A DNA stretch of 64,000 nt from Talpa occidentalis (GCF_014898055.3 NW_023601543.1:62385782-62449781); one strand, 5' to 3'; numbered from the stretch's first letter, positions 10,824-23,339 are shown. Notes: generated by a model from the letters alone, not told the origin. Numbers and translations: made by a program.

Positions 10824-12429
10824 CCATCTGGTATTTTTCTTTTTCTTTCTGGCTTATTTCACTGAGCATGATCCCTTCCAGCTCCATCCATGTTGCTGCA
10901 AACTGCATGTGTTTATCTTTTTTGATTGCTGAGTAATATTCCATTGTGTATATGTGCCACATCTTCTTGATCCAGTCATCTATTTTGGGGCATTTGGGTT
11001 GTTTCCAAAGCTTAGCTATTGTAAACAGTGCTCCTATAAACATAGGCATGCAGGTGCCCTTTGGAATTAATGTTTCTGTGTCATTTAAGTAAATACCTAG
11101 GAGTGGAATTGCTGGATCATATGGAAGCTCTATGTTTAGTAGGTCAAGAAATCTCCACACCACTCTCCATAGTGGTTGGACCAGCTTGCACTCCCACCAG
11201 CAGTGCAGGAGAGTTCCTTTTTCTCCACAACCTTGCCAACATTTGTTGTTGCTAGTTTTTTTAATATGTGACATTCTCACTGGTGTAAGATGGTATCTCA
11301 TTGTGGTTTTGATTTGCATTTCCCTGATTACAAGTGATGTTGAACATTTTTTCATATGCCTGTTGGCCATTTGCATTTCCTCTTTGGAGAAGTTTCTTTT
11401 TAGCTCTTCTGCCCATTTTTGACTAGATTATTTTCTTTGTTTTTGTTGAGTCTCATCAGCTCTTTGTAGATTTTTGTGCTCAGTCCTTTATCATTAGTGT
11501 TGTGTGCAAAAATTTTCTCCCAGTAAGTGGGGTTTCTCTTTGTTTTGGTTGTCTCTTTTGCTGTGCAGAAGCTCTTTAATTTGATGTAGTCCCAGCTGTT
11601 TATCTTTGCCTTCACTATCACTGCTTTGGGTAATGTATCTGTAAAGATGTCTTTGAGGTACATGTCATGTAGTGTTTCGCCTGATATAGATCATTCTTAA
11701 AATGTCTGAGGTAGTAGCTCATTGTAGTTTTGATTTGCATTTCCTTCATGATAAATGATGTTGAACATTTTTTTTTCATGTGCCTGTTAGCTGTCTATAT
11801 GTCTTCTTTGGAGAAGTGTCTATTTAGCTCTCGTACCCATTTTTTGATTATTTCTTGTTGAGCTATGTGAGTTCTTTTAGCTCTTGGATATTAACCCCTT
11901 GTCACACGTATGATGTGAAAATATTTTCTCCCATTTAGTAGCAAGTCTTTTCAATTTAATGATAGTTTCTTTTACTGTGCAGAAGCATTTTATTTTGATG
12001 TAGCCTCATTTGTTTATTTTTGCTTTTGTTTCCCTTGATGGTGGAATTGAATCCCCAAAGACATCCCTGAAGCCAGTTTCATGGAGTGTTCTACCTATGT
12101 TTTCTTCTATGTATTTTGTGATTTCAGGTCTTTAACATTCAAGTCTTTAATTTATTCTGAGTTAATTTTTGTGTATGATGTGAGAAAATGGTCTACTTTC
12201 ATTCTTTTGCATGTGGTTGTGCAGTTTTCCCAGCACCATTATTTGACGAGATTTTCCTTTGTCCATTGTATACTCTTAACTCATTTGTAATAGATTAACT
12301 GTCCATATAAGCTTGAGTTTATGTTTAGGCTCTCAGTTCTAGTCCATTCATGTTTGCATAAGTTTTTATTCCAGTACTGTATTATTTTGATTACTGTAAC
12401 CTTGCAGGATAGTTTCATACTCATTTAGT

Positions 12430-14803
12430 ATATGATCTTCACATCAACTTGTGAGTTAGGTAAGTTTTTCTATTTTTCCCACCTTATAAATGAAAGAGCA
12501 AGTTTTTGAGAAATGTGATTGCTCCAACATTATAGAATTATATTATATAACTTGATTTGAGTTATTTGATATGTGTAGAAATCTTGACAGATTTTCTTCA
12601 TTGTAATGTCTACAATTTTGTCTTAGAATTTTAGCGCTGGGAGAAACTGAAGTTAATAGAAATGGAAAATAGGGTCTATGTTGGGTACCCAGTTGATAGA
12701 TCAATTACAGTTCTTAAGATTTAGTGAATCAGTTTTGTAAGCATATAACTAATGGGGAGAGAGTACCCTATTTTATTAGCCATGCCTGAAGTGGGTATGG
12801 GGGCCACATATGGATAGTAAATGTGTGGTACTCTGTCTAAGCAAACCTAAGGTAACTGGAATAGATGTTGCAGATTCTCCTTCCTCTAACATAAATTCAG
12901 AGTAAATATGGTTCATTTCTCAGTAACCTGTGCTATTCTATGTATATCACTAAGGAATTTTATCATGTGAAACAAAAAGCCCAACTATTGGTGACCTAAA
13001 TAAATTTGAGTTTATTTTTCACTTGCAAAATAAGAATTCCAAATGCTGGTTGAGTGTCTTCAAGTTATTGTAAGGTACCTAGAGGACCTCCATTCTTCTT
13101 CTCATCCATCCTCATTGTGTGCTTTTGGTCACAGGATGGCTTGAGAACCCATCTGTGTGCTAGGCAGGCTAGAGAATAAGGAGGAGCAATATGGAACCTG
13201 CCAAATGTTCTTATAAGGCATATCCAGTGAATTCTGCTTTTCTGTCTTTGGCCAAACTAATATGTATCATATGGCTACGTCATTTACCACAAAGCTAGAA
13301 CATGTACTTGAGCACACCAGAGACCTGAATAACTTTGGGCTCGTGATAACAAGAAAAAAGGGGATAGTGGATATTGTGTGGACTATTAACAGTTTTGCTA
13401 CAATATACCATTTATCTATCTAATCCTCATTCAGTTTTCCCATACAAAGAACATGCTTACCCCCTCCTCAATGGAAACCCCTCCAAAGTCTGAATCTAGT
13501 TATTGTATCTGGTTTCCAAGTCCTCAAGTTCTTGGTGATGTGCAGTCTCCCATTAGGTCTAGTTATGGCTTTTTATGGTCTGGTGTCCCACAAACTGCCC
13601 CCCCATTGTTTATATAGGTAGAAAAAGAGAATACCTATAGTAAAAGTCCCCCACACATGCACACACAAAAGGTGGGGGGGGGGTGGAGAATGGGAGAGAT
13701 AGCAGTGACCAAATTCTACTGGGTAAGAAGAACAAAGATTCCCTACCCTGGCAGTAGAGAAAGTTTCTTGGATGGCTTCTCTGGCAGTCTCTGGTTCTGT
13801 TCTCTTAGGGGGATTTCCTCTGCTTGGGAAATAAATTTGTGAGGGGAACCCTAGCATCCTTGAAGAGCATCTTGATTGCTCTTCCCTGTAGGTCCAAAAT
13901 TACAGTGGGTGTTGTTGCCACTGAGTTGGCAAACCTAAATGCAGTGGGGTAGTTGGAGCCTGGGGTGGCAGACGCCAAGTATCACTAAATCACCAAAGGC
14001 AAGGTAGTTATAGTAATTGAAATGAGCAGCAGGGTGATATTGATAGAAGCAATAAGAATACTATATATAATACAAGGGGATTTCCCTTGCTCCAGAACAG
14101 TCTTCTGACTATTTTCTAGAGATTTATTATTGTGCATTATTCTTCATGGAACCATCTGAAGTACTCGTTGCATTGGGGAATGCAACCAAAGTTCTGGTGG
14201 TGAGAGTTTTGGACCATGAATTATTTTAGAGATTTAATATTACTGGCTACTGCAGAGAGATCTTGGAGTTTCTATGATATTATTTCCTCAAAAACTTACC
14301 CAGCTTTGATATTTTTGCTTTTAGTGAACTCCATGGGGGAGAAGCCACATCTCAACATAGCTTGAAAATTCTTCTGCTTACTGTCTCTGTGCTCAGTTCT
14401 TTTCTTTTAGCTTTTAAATTAATAACCAGCTGCCCTTAGGTAAGCAACATCCTTAATCTGATTTTTACTGGCTGGCTTTCTTCCTTGTCCTGAAGAGAAC
14501 TCTTAAAACAGCTTGGGGCTATGGTCTTATCTCCTGCTAAGACTTCTCTGAGTTACTGCTTATAATCACCTCGGTTTGAGGTACAGAGACTGTTGATATT
14601 TATAGCCCTGCAAAACTTCACATTATGTGACTCTCAGTTTACTAAGACTGAAGGTTGTTGTCCTATGGTTTCTCATAAAAGTGGATACAAAAGCTGCAAG
14701 AAAAAGACATTATACTCCCATATTCTGAAGGTTTCTTATATTTTCCTAAACTATATTCTTATTTGGCATATGGTATTATCAAACATTTTGCCCACCACCT
14801 AAT
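12430..14803. other. Intronic DNA, mostly nothing recognised
   Basis: AT-rich intron. A possible weak MIR fragment lies near 12430-12500, an unassigned old repeat-like stretch near 12970-13330, and a G-rich run near 13672-13684. No coding signal was seen. Confidence 0.45.
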
Positions 14804-14813
14804 AAGAATAACT

Positions 14814-14820
<7 letters not shown>

Positions 14821-14853
<33 letters not shown>

Positions 14854-15150
14854 GAGGCATGCTTTATTTAATTTGTTGCTGTTTCTTTGTTTGTTTTGTT
14901 TATACATGCACTGGGTACAGTCAGAAGCGCGGGAGGGCGAGAGAATTCACCAGAGCCAGAGCGGGGAGCAGAGCAGGCAGAAGGACCGAAGTGCACTGCT
15001 GAGGGGAGCAGCGGGCGGCAGGAGAGGTCTGCGCGCCATGTGGGACCCTCCTCAGGTGGCCGGGGAGCAGCCGGGGATCGAACCGGCGCCGCAGAGGCCG
15101 CGCGCAGCTTCGCAACCCAGCGCTCAACCGCTGCGCCACCGGGGAGGCCC
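14821..15150 (-). mobile_element. A-type SINE, young, full length
   Basis: Flanked by a perfect 17-bp duplication (AAGAATAACTAACTTTT at 14804-14820 and 15151-15167). It has an intact B box, a tail of more than 25 T on the plus strand, and the tail motif TATAGAGGCATGCTTTATTT. Sequence is very close to the 2829 copy. Overlapping open frames are SINE-derived. Confidence 0.94.
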
Positions 15151-15167
15151 AAGAATAACTAACTTTT

Positions 15168-16089
15168 AAGCATCACTAAATCTGAATTGGTTAGAGACTG
15201 TTGGTGTTATTTCTTAAGACTAATTGTCTAAAAAGTATTTAAATTTTCCTTTATATAGGTATGCTCCAAAAATTGATGGGAAACTTGGGGTGCATTTACT
15301 ATTTTAGACTTATAAATTGGGAGAAATTAGGATTAGGGGAATGCTTTCTCCTAAGGAAAGAACTATTTGGGGAAAAAAAAAAAGTAAAAACATATTAGAG
15401 AAGAAATATGTGTATATAATTGCCAAGAGGGAAGTTAATTAGTGATACAGAAATGGTCAAGAAAAATGGGCGATGTGGTCTTTATGGCCCTACTAAAGCA
15501 CGATAGATGTTTTGCCAGGCTAGTCATTTTCTTATTTCAGTTATTAGGCGATGCATTTTATCAGAGTCTTGGTTCGTATTCACAGTGAGAGGTATCATGG
15601 TTAAGTTGAAAGAGAATTTACAACAAATCTATAAGTAGTCTACAGGTTCTCCAATGTTATGACTGTTGGGATGGTGTCTAACCATTTTCTACTCTAAATG
15701 AAAAGTAAATTCTTTTGTGGCTGCTTTTTCTGGAACTTAACATATATTTGTTTAAATTTACTTTCATATAAATATCCTCCATTAATCAAAAGTAAGTCTC
15801 AAAAGACAAGTTCTAATAGAGCATTTTTCCCCTGTGGTATGTTGTGGTATCGTCACTTCTGTGCCTTGCTGGTTTTCTGATTAAGTCTATTCAAGGTATT
15901 CCTTCTTTTTCTTGGTGTTTAAATCATTTATCAAGGAAGAGAACAAATACCCTTTGTTAGCATCTCATGTGCTAAAAAATTTCAAATACTTTAATCTTAG
16001 GAGATAAGGGGAAGATTGATCAAACAATAGATATTTGAGCCCCAAATGTCACCTAATATATTAGATATTAAGGTTTAATAATAGTAAAT
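15168..16089. other. Intronic DNA, nothing recognised
   Basis: AT-rich intron without a repeat or gene I can identify. Confidence 0.45.
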
Positions 16090-16165
16090 AATAGTTTTTG
16101 AGTGCTTATTAAATACCAGGCAGGCACAATGGTAAATACTTTGCATATATTTATTTAATCATCAA
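16090..16165 (-). repeat. MIR fragment
   Basis: GAGTGCTTATTAAATACCAG, then GCACAATGGTAAATACTTTGC and TTATTTAATC, corresponds to the MIR 3' region read in complement. Short and old. Confidence 0.65.
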
Positions 16166-17109
16166 AAGAGTCCGCTCTGTTAAATTCTCCATTTGGAGCA
16201 AGATGGCAGGATAGGCAATCCCTAGCCTGTGTCCTATAATAGAAACAAATATTTGGCAGCCATCCATGAACAAAAGTGCCTTTGCCAGAGCTTTGGGATC
16301 CAGGTAGGAGGTTGAAAGCCCTTGTGGAACCCAATACTAAAGGCTTCTTTGAGAAGGCAGACGTGCATATCAATAGCAGACCTGCTAACTGCAGTCCTGG
16401 CTGCAGACCAGAAGCAGCCCCATCTCCACTGCATTTAGCTCTAGCCCCACCATATGCAGTCCTGCCACAAAACCCCTTCTGTCAAGGTACCTGGGAGGTG
16501 TCACATCTATCCATGTTCCTGGTAACAGGCCTACTGACCTTGAACTAAGCTACAATCACTGAAGCATTCCCATAACTCAGATCTAGCCCTAATCCACTCT
16601 GGTCCCAAGGCAGTCCTGCCTATCTAGGGACCTAGTGTGAACCATGCCCTTGGGTGCCCCGGTAACAGATTTGTCAAACTTGGACTTGACTATGATCCTT
16701 GCAGCAGTCTGTGACCTAGTTCCAGTTCTGTTGAACTAAAGTCTGGAAGGGACTCCTGTCCAACCAGGGAGCAGCCCAGTAACAAGATGGGGAGCAACTC
16801 AGAGACCAGTCAGAAGCCACACCCACTCACACTCATGGCAACAGGCCTGTCAACTGTGGATCTCACTGCAAATCCAGCAGCAATAAGACTTGCCTGCAGC
16901 CCTGTTGAGCCACAATCTTAGGGGCAGTATGCCAGTTTGGGTACCTGGCTGGAGAAAGTCTTTACCTGCCAAAGCCAGTCTCTAAAGATTTGAAAAGGGT
17001 ATCTGCTTCTTCAAATGCACAGATACCAACATAAGGCTACACAAATTGTAAAGAATTGGGCAAGCATGATATATCAAACAAAACTAATAAAGCTCCAGTA
17101 AATGACCAA

Positions 17110-17737
17110 TGCCGCGGACCAGCACAGCAGTAGACGATGAGGCCACCTCAGGGTTGAGAGAAGTGTGCAGGGTGGTCAGGGCGTCAGTGAAAGAAATGAC
17201 AAACAGACACACTTCAAGAGTGAAAATCTGAGTGTAATTTTCTTTGAGTTTGTGACCAATATATATATGTTTTCCAAAAGCACAGGGACAATGAATATCA
17301 ATGAAATCAGCTTGCTCATGGGCTCAGCCTATCACCAACAGGGAGGTGATCTACATAACAAGCAATGACTTTTATAGAAGAAAGAAGGAAGTTTATAAAG
17401 ACAATAAGGGATTAAAGTTTGTAGTTCTAAAAAGACGGGATAAGATTTTTAGCATTCTTGTAGTGGTTCCTGGTGGTCTTTATCTTTTGATAAGCTTCTG
17501 TCTTTTCAGGGAACTTCTGCTGTACTTCCTCTGCTTCAGGGTGTTATGCTGTTCTCCCCCTGCACACTGGTTGCCCAGCCGGTCCTAGGGACTGTGGTGA
17601 AAGCCATTCCTAAAGGTCACTGCAGGGGGAGGTGCAGCAGGTATGTAGGGTTTTGCTGTTCTCCCCCTGCGCGCTGGTTGCCCAGCCCGACCTAGGGACG
17701 ATTAGCCCTAAAGGTCACTGCAGGGGGAGGTGCAGCA
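17110..17737. mobile_element. Solo LTR with 6-bp duplication (class II, ERVK-like)
   Basis: The 628-bp element starts TGCCGCGGACC and ends GGTGCAGCA. The perfect 6-bp duplication GACCAA (17104-17109 and 17738-17743) is the length expected of class II (betaretrovirus-like) elements. A minus-strand TATAAAAG near 17374 suggests minus orientation, but no clear polyadenylation signal confirms it. It contains an internal tandem duplication (17548-17640 and 17655-17737). No internal viral genes are present. Confidence 0.8.
17548..17737. repeat. Tandem duplication inside the LTR
   Basis: Two copies of a unit that starts GCTGTTCTCCCCCTGC and ends GGGGGAGGTGCAGCAG, 93 and 83 bp long, are separated by 14 bp. 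They differ at a few bases plus one roughly 10-bp gap. Confidence 0.9.
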
Positions 17738-18457
17738 GACCAAGAAGTGGAGTCTTTGAGAAAGAATGCAAAATAGTCATCTTAAAGTTCAATGAGTTAC
17801 AAGAGAAGAAAGATACATAACTGAACAAAATACGGAAACAATACAGGAACAAGAATAGTTTTTTCAAAGAAATAGAAACCATTAAGAAATACAACTGAAA
17901 TCTTGGAACCAAAATGCAAAATGACTAAACTTAAATTTTTAATACAGAGCTTTAGCAACAGACTCAATCATTCAGAAGAATCAGCAAATTTGAAAATGGG
18001 CCATTTGAAATTACCAGTTAGAGAAACAAACGAAACAATGAGAAGGAATGAAGAAAGTATATGTGACTTATGGGATATCATCCAGGAAATAATATATACA
18101 TTATGGGAGTCCCAGAAGGAGCAGAAAATGAGAGAGACAGAAAGCTTATTTTAATAGTATTAGGAAACATCCAAAATCTTGGAAGGGAGATGAAGGTCCC
18201 AATCAATAATATAAAAAATATCTCAAATATACTGAACATCAAAAGCTTTTCACCAAGACACATTATAAGCAAATTGTCAAAAGTCAAATACAAAGAATTT
18301 AGAAAAAAGCAAGAGAAAAGCTATTCAGCACTTATAGGCTCTCCCTTCTGCCCCTTCTTTTCCTTCCTCCCCTTCCTCACCCCTGCTTCCAATAGGAAAG
18401 TTATGTTTTCTTGCCAGAAACTTTGTAGAACTGGATAAAGTGGGATGATAGTCCAAC

Positions 18458-18940
18458 TGTTGTAGAGCAACCCCGATACAAAACGGGGTGCCTGACTGTG
18501 GGTCCTCACCCGCGCGCTTAAAAGGACTTATCAATGCTCTACTGCAGGCACACGTGAAAGGTTAATAAAAGGTTTATTTACAAGGGAAAGGGAAATGAGG
18601 AAATGTACAGCTCTGGGAGAAAAGTGGGAGACAAAGTTTTAAATGCGTCCTACCCGATCCGCCGATCAGGAATCCCAAAATGGCGCTCTGAGAGCTGGCC
18701 GCCAGCCAGGAGCGGTGAAGCCAGGAGGCAGCGATCGCGAGCCAGAGAGCGAGCAAGGCCCACGTGTTTGGTTTTTATATCCAACCTGGCTGCCCAACTC
18801 CACCCTCAGGTCCCAGCCACCCTCCCCTTGGTGGTGATGGGATTTGTCTTTCCCAATGTCCTGATGGCTTTAGTCTGGAGTGGGGGTGGAGTCCACAAAG
18901 CCTGTATGAGATTATCTCAGGACATCCTTTCCCCCTAACA
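18458..18940 (-). mobile_element. Young solo LTR, ERV1 class by 4-bp duplication, copy 1
   Basis: The 483-bp element starts TGTTG and ends TAACA and is flanked by the 4-bp duplication CAAC (18454-18457 and 18941-18944), as for class I elements. On the minus strand a TATA box (GATATAAAAACC near 18775) is followed by AATAAA near 18575, giving U3-R-U5 order. Two CACGTG motifs are present. The copy at 49257 differs by about four substitutions and one indel. There is no internal region. Overlapping open frames are part of the LTR. Confidence 0.9.
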
Positions 18941-19647
18941 CAACTACTGAAGGGGGGGGGGGAACTGTCAACCAAGAATATTATATCTAACAAAGCTGTA
19001 CTTCAGACTTTCCTGGAGTCCAAAGAGAGACTCTCCTAGATAAAACATAGCTAAGGTAGTTCATTGTCACTAAACCTGCTTACAAGAAATGTGGAAAGAA
19101 TTCAAGTAAAAATGAAAAGACACTAATTAGTAACAAGAAAACATATGAAAGTATAAAGCTCACTGGCAAAGGTATCTACATTCTCAAGTTCAGAATACTC
19201 TAATATTGTAATGATAAAATTAAAAGACCAAAGTATTACAAGTAACTACATCTAGAATGATTGGATACACAATATAAAAAAAGTAAATTGCTTCACCAGT
19301 GACATGAAGTATGAGAAGAGAGTAAAAGTATAAGGGTTTGTATATGGTCAAAATTAAGTTGTTATCAGCTTAAAGTAAGCTGTTATAACTATAAGGCACT
19401 TTTCGTAAACCTCATGGTAATCAAAGAAATGTATTAGATGCAGGAAAGAGAAAGGAACCAAAGCATACTCTCAACAAATTATCAAGTCACAAAGATAGCA
19501 AGAGAAGAAAAAACAACCTTACAACCAAAAGGTGGTAATAATAAGCCCTTATCTATCAATCATTTTAAATGCAAATGAACTACATTCTCCAATCAAAAGA
19601 GTGGCTGCATGGATTAAAGAAAGACAAGGGTCAACTATTTGCTTTCT

Positions 19648-19937
19648 TTTTTTTTTTTTTTTTTAAAGATTTATTTATTTTTATTTATTTATACAAACAC
19701 TGGGTACAGTCAGAAGCACGGGAGGGTGAGAGAATTCACCAGAGCCAGAGCGGGGAGCAGAGCAGGCAGAAGGACCGAAGTACACTGCTGAGGGGAGCAG
19801 CGGGTGGCAGGAGAGGTCTGCGCGCCATGTGGGACCCTCCGGTGGCTGGGGAGCAGCTGGGGATTGAACCAGCGCTGCAGAGGCTGCGTGCAGCTTCGCA
19901 ACCCAGCGCTCAACCGCTGCGCCACTGGGGAGGCCCA
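19648..19937 (-). mobile_element. A-type SINE, full length
   Basis: Duplication AACTATTTGCTTTCT (19633-19647 and 19938-19952), head GGGCCTCCCCAGTGG, and AAATAAATCTTT tail on the minus strand. It lacks the extra GCATGCCTC tail motif. Confidence 0.93.
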
Positions 19938-20080
19938 AACTATTTGCTTTCTAAAGGAAACTCAAAACTTGAAATTTAAGGATGTGCACAAGCTAGTGAA
20001 GGAATTGGAAAAGATATTCCATGCAAATGGTAAACAAGAGAATAGGGATAGCTGTACTTATATTACACAAAATATTCTTT

Positions 20081-20350
20081 TTTAAAAAGATTTATTTATT
20101 TATGCATATAAGAGCTGGGGTATAGGCCAGAGGTATGGGGGGTGAGAGAGTTCACCAGAGACAGAGTAGGAAACAGAACAGGCAGACTGACTGAAATACA
20201 CTACTGAGAGGAGCAGTGGGAGAAACAGGAGAGGTCTGCTGCACCGTGTGGGTTTCTCCCTAGGCGGCCGGGGATTGAACTCATGCTGCAGAGGCTGTGG
20301 ATTACTTCATAGTGCAGTGCTTAACCCCTTGTGCCACCAGGGAGGCCCCC
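20081..20350 (-). mobile_element. B-type SINE
   Basis: Duplication ACACAAAATATTCTTT (20065-20080 and 20351-20366). Contains GAGCTGGGGTATAGGCCAG and ends with the complement of GGGCCTCCCTGGTGG. Confidence 0.92.
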
Positions 20351-20458
20351 ACACAAAATATTCTTTAAGTCAAAAACTCACAAAAGATAAAGAAAGGAGA
20401 ACATAATATAATAAAAGGTTCAATCCACCAGGAAGGCATAATAATTTAACTGGTATAT

Positions 20459-20580
20459 TTTTTATATATATATATATATATAAAATATATAACATCCTAT
20501 ATATAACATAACATTGTATATAATACAACAGTATAACTATAATATTGTATTATATATATTATATATGTATATATAATCAG
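20459..20580. repeat. AT/TA microsatellite
   Basis: Runs of TA and ATATATAA-type repeats, strongly self-complementary, inside the old L1. Likely length-variable. Confidence 0.85.
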
Positions 20581-22264
20581 TGCAGTATCAGTGCATCTAA
20601 ATATATAAAGCAAACATGACAGAACTCAAGGGAAAAATAGCAACACAAGAATAGCAGGGTATCAGTACCCCACTTTCAATAATGGATAGAACATCCAGAC
20701 AGAAGACCAATAAAGAAACGTAGAACTTTAATAACACTGTAGACAAAATGGACCTAACATACATACAGAACAGTCTATCCAGCACCAACAAGGAACACAC
20801 TCCTAAGTACACATGAAATGTTCCAGTATAGATCATATGTTAGGCCACAAAACAAGCCTTAACAAGAAATTAGAAACAGGAGGAAATTTGAGAAATTCAC
20901 AAACATAGAAATTAAACCACAGTTCCAAACAATCATTGGGTCAAAGAAGAAATCAAAAGGAAAAAAAAAAAAACTTGAGACACATGAAAATAGAAACACA
21001 ACATAATAAATCTTACAGGGCACAGCAAAAGCAGCTCTAAGAGGGGTGTTAATCGGAAATTCATAGCAATAAGTGCCTACATAAAAAAAAAAAAAAACTC
21101 AATGAACCTAGTTTCACACTTCAGGGAACTTGAAAAAAAGAAGTAATTAAGGCCAAAGTTAGCAAACAGCAGGAAACAAAGTTTAGAGCAGAAACAAATG
21201 AAATAGAAACTAGAAAAGCAGTAGATAAGATCAACAAAATTAAAGTTGGTTGTTTCAAAGATAAAATTGACAAAATTTTAGCTAGACTAAGAGGACATTT
21301 CTTTTGTTAAAGCACTTGTAATATCGACTAATATTAAATCATGAAGAAATAGAAAATCTGAGCAGACCAATTATCAGTAAGGAAATTAAATCAGTAATAA
21401 AAACCCTCCCAACAAAGAAAAGGGACTAGATGGCTTCTGGTGAGTTCCACTATTTAAAGAAGAGTTAATGCCAATCTAATTAAACTTTTCCAAAGAATAG
21501 AAAAGGAGGGAACACTTCAAAATCATTTTATGAGGCAAGCATTACCCTGATACTGAAGTCTGATCAGGATACTACAGGAAAAGGAAATTATAGGTTAATA
21601 TCCCAATGAATATAATTGCAAAAATTATCAACAATATACTGGCAAACCAAATTCAGTGTTCATTTAAAGTATCATAAAACATGATCCATGTTGGGCTTAT
21701 TCCAAGAATGCAGGGATGGTTCCACATATGTAAGTCAATAAATGTGATATACCACATGGTATAGCTCCGGAATTATAAAAATTATATGGTCATCTCAGTA
21801 AGTATATTGAAAGCATTTGAAAAAAAAATTGAGAATAAAGACTGTCAACAACTTAGGTATAAAAGGACCATAGCTCAACATTAAAGAAGCTATGTGTGAC
21901 AAGCCCATAGTTAACATACTCAATAATGAAAAGCTGAATCTTTTCAGAATAGGAACAAGACAAGGATTCCCACAATTACCACTTTTATTCAACATGGTAT
22001 TAGATATCTTAGTCTGAGCAGTTAGGCAAGAAAAAGAAATAGAAGACATCCAAATTGGAAAGGAAAGAGTAAGATCATCTGTTTGCAGATGATCCACCAA
22101 AAACTTGTTAGAACTAATCAACAAATTCAGTAAGCTTGCGGGATAAAATAACCAATATACAAAAATTAGTTGTATTCCTATTCATTTCATAATGTCTATA
22201 AATATAAGTTGTGTATGTGCAGCAGCTTTGGCCTGTTAAATCAGAATTTTTCTTTCCACTTTTC

Positions 22265-23006
22265 ATTCTTTTTTATTTAAGTAATAATTGATTTACAACA
22301 TTATATATGATTCAGAGATATAGGTTCACACTTTTCAAATGTATGTTGCTGTATCACATCCACCCAAAGGCACTCACTGTCTCCACCAGAGTACATTGTG
22401 CCCCCTTCCTCTTTGCTTTCCAGCCTTCCCCTCCCAACCCTCATAACCTCAATTCTACAGTCAAATGTCTAGGATTTGCCAAAGTAATTTACAGGTTCAA
22501 TACCTTTTCAATGTTGTGTGGTAGCAGCTCATTGTGGTTTTGATTTGCATTTCCTTGATGAAAAGTGATGAGGATTTTTTCATATGCCTGTTAGCCAACT
22601 GTATGTGTTCTTTGGAGAAATGTCTACTTAACTCTTCTGTTCATCTTTTGATTATTTGTTTTCTTGAGTTGTATGAGTTATTTTTACATCTTGGATATTA
22701 GCCCCTTGTCAGATGTATGATGTGCAAATATCATCTCATTCTCATTTGGAAGGGTGTCTTTTTGTTTCGATGATAGTTTATTTGCCATTCAGAAGCTTTT
22801 TTTTTTTTTTTGATGTAGTCCCATTTGTTTATTTTTGCTTTTTTTCCCCTTGCTATTTGAGTCAAGTCCCCAAAGACATCCCTGAACAAGTGTCTTGGAG
22901 AGTTTTGCCTATGTTTTCTTGTGTGTATTTCATTATTTGGGGTCTTACATCCAAGTCTTGAGTCCATTTGTAGTTACTTTTTGTGTATGGTGTGAGATGG
23001 TGTTGC
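22265..23006 (-). mobile_element. Old L1 3' end
   Basis: Minus-strand L1 recognised by GTGGTTTTGATTTGCATTTCC, TATTAGCCCCTTGTCAGATG and GATGTAGTCCCATTTG. It abuts the sense-strand L1 on its left. Confidence 0.85.
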
Positions 23007-23099
23007 AAGAAAAAATTGACAGTCATATTTTAAAAGAATAAAACTTTTGAAACATTAAACTGAAATGGCTATCCAGTGAGCCAAAATGGTTTGGGGCTT

Positions 23100-23330
23100 C
23101 TTGGAAACATTCATTCAATAAAAATGTCTTGAGGACTTACTGTTTCAGGTTCCTCTGCATCCTGGGAATACAGCTGTTAATAACATAGACGCAGCCCTGT
23201 CTGTCTTGGACATTTCAATCTAGAGAGGAAGACAGGTGTTAAATAATTCTACAAATAATTGTTTAAAATTCAATTGTGAGTGCTGTGAAGGAAAGGCAAA
23301 GGGATGCTTTGCCAAAATATAAAAAGGGAA
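23100..23330 (+). repeat. L2-like remnant
   Basis: CATTCATTCAATAAAAATG, GAGGACTTACTG, CTGGGAATACAGCTGTTAAT and AGAGAGGAAGACAGG fit the order of an ancient LINE2-type repeat. Diverged; family is tentative. Confidence 0.55.
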
Positions 23331-23339
23331 CCCAACCCA

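Larger units (their letters stand above)
10431..11682 (-). mobile_element. Younger 5'-truncated L1 with ORF2 C-terminus
   Basis: Inserted into an older L1 and flanked by the perfect 16-bp duplication GATATAGATCATTCTT (10415-10430 and 11683-11698). On the minus strand the end of ORF2 is largely open over about 200 codons (about 10830-11376). It includes the cysteine-rich segment [18 protein letters not shown] and [21 protein letters not shown] further upstream piece (11400-11663) is open in another frame. The 5' truncation leaves no endonuclease or polymerase domain, so it is inactive. Confidence 0.9.
9575..12420 (-). mobile_element. Old L1 3' half with nested insertions
   Basis: Minus-strand L1 ORF2 end and 3' UTR, recognised by TAGCTATTGTAAATAGTGC, GGAATTGCTGGATCAAATGG and TTGATTTGCATTTCC. 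It is split by a B-type SINE at 9965 and a younger L1 at 10431-11682, and resumes at 11699. No intact reading frame remains. Confidence 0.85.
16180..22200 (+). mobile_element. Old sense-strand L1/HAL1, interrupted
   Basis: Starts with L1 5' UTR-like sequence (AGCAAGATGGCAGGATAGGC) and runs through ORF1-like and ORF2-like sequence. Reverse-transcriptase traces include GAAATTATAGGTTAATATCC and CCAAGAATGCAGGGATGG. An FADD-type codon run (TTTGCAGATGAT) is near 22083. Many stops and frameshifts make it inactive. Two solo LTRs and two SINEs interrupt it. It may be a composite of more than one old LINE. Confidence 0.7.

Noticed and set aside
10750..11376. 208-codon minus-strand frame as a host gene
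   Set aside because: Its sequence is the C-terminus of L1 ORF2, joined at its end to SINE sequence.
13660..13690. G-rich run as a functional quadruplex
   Set aside because: It is mainly one homopolymer-like tract without spaced G runs in a promoter or exon context.
18574..18938. Paired open frames with identical peptides at 18.6-19.0 kb and 49.4-49.8 kb
   Set aside because: They look like a duplicated gene but are the two near-identical solo LTRs.
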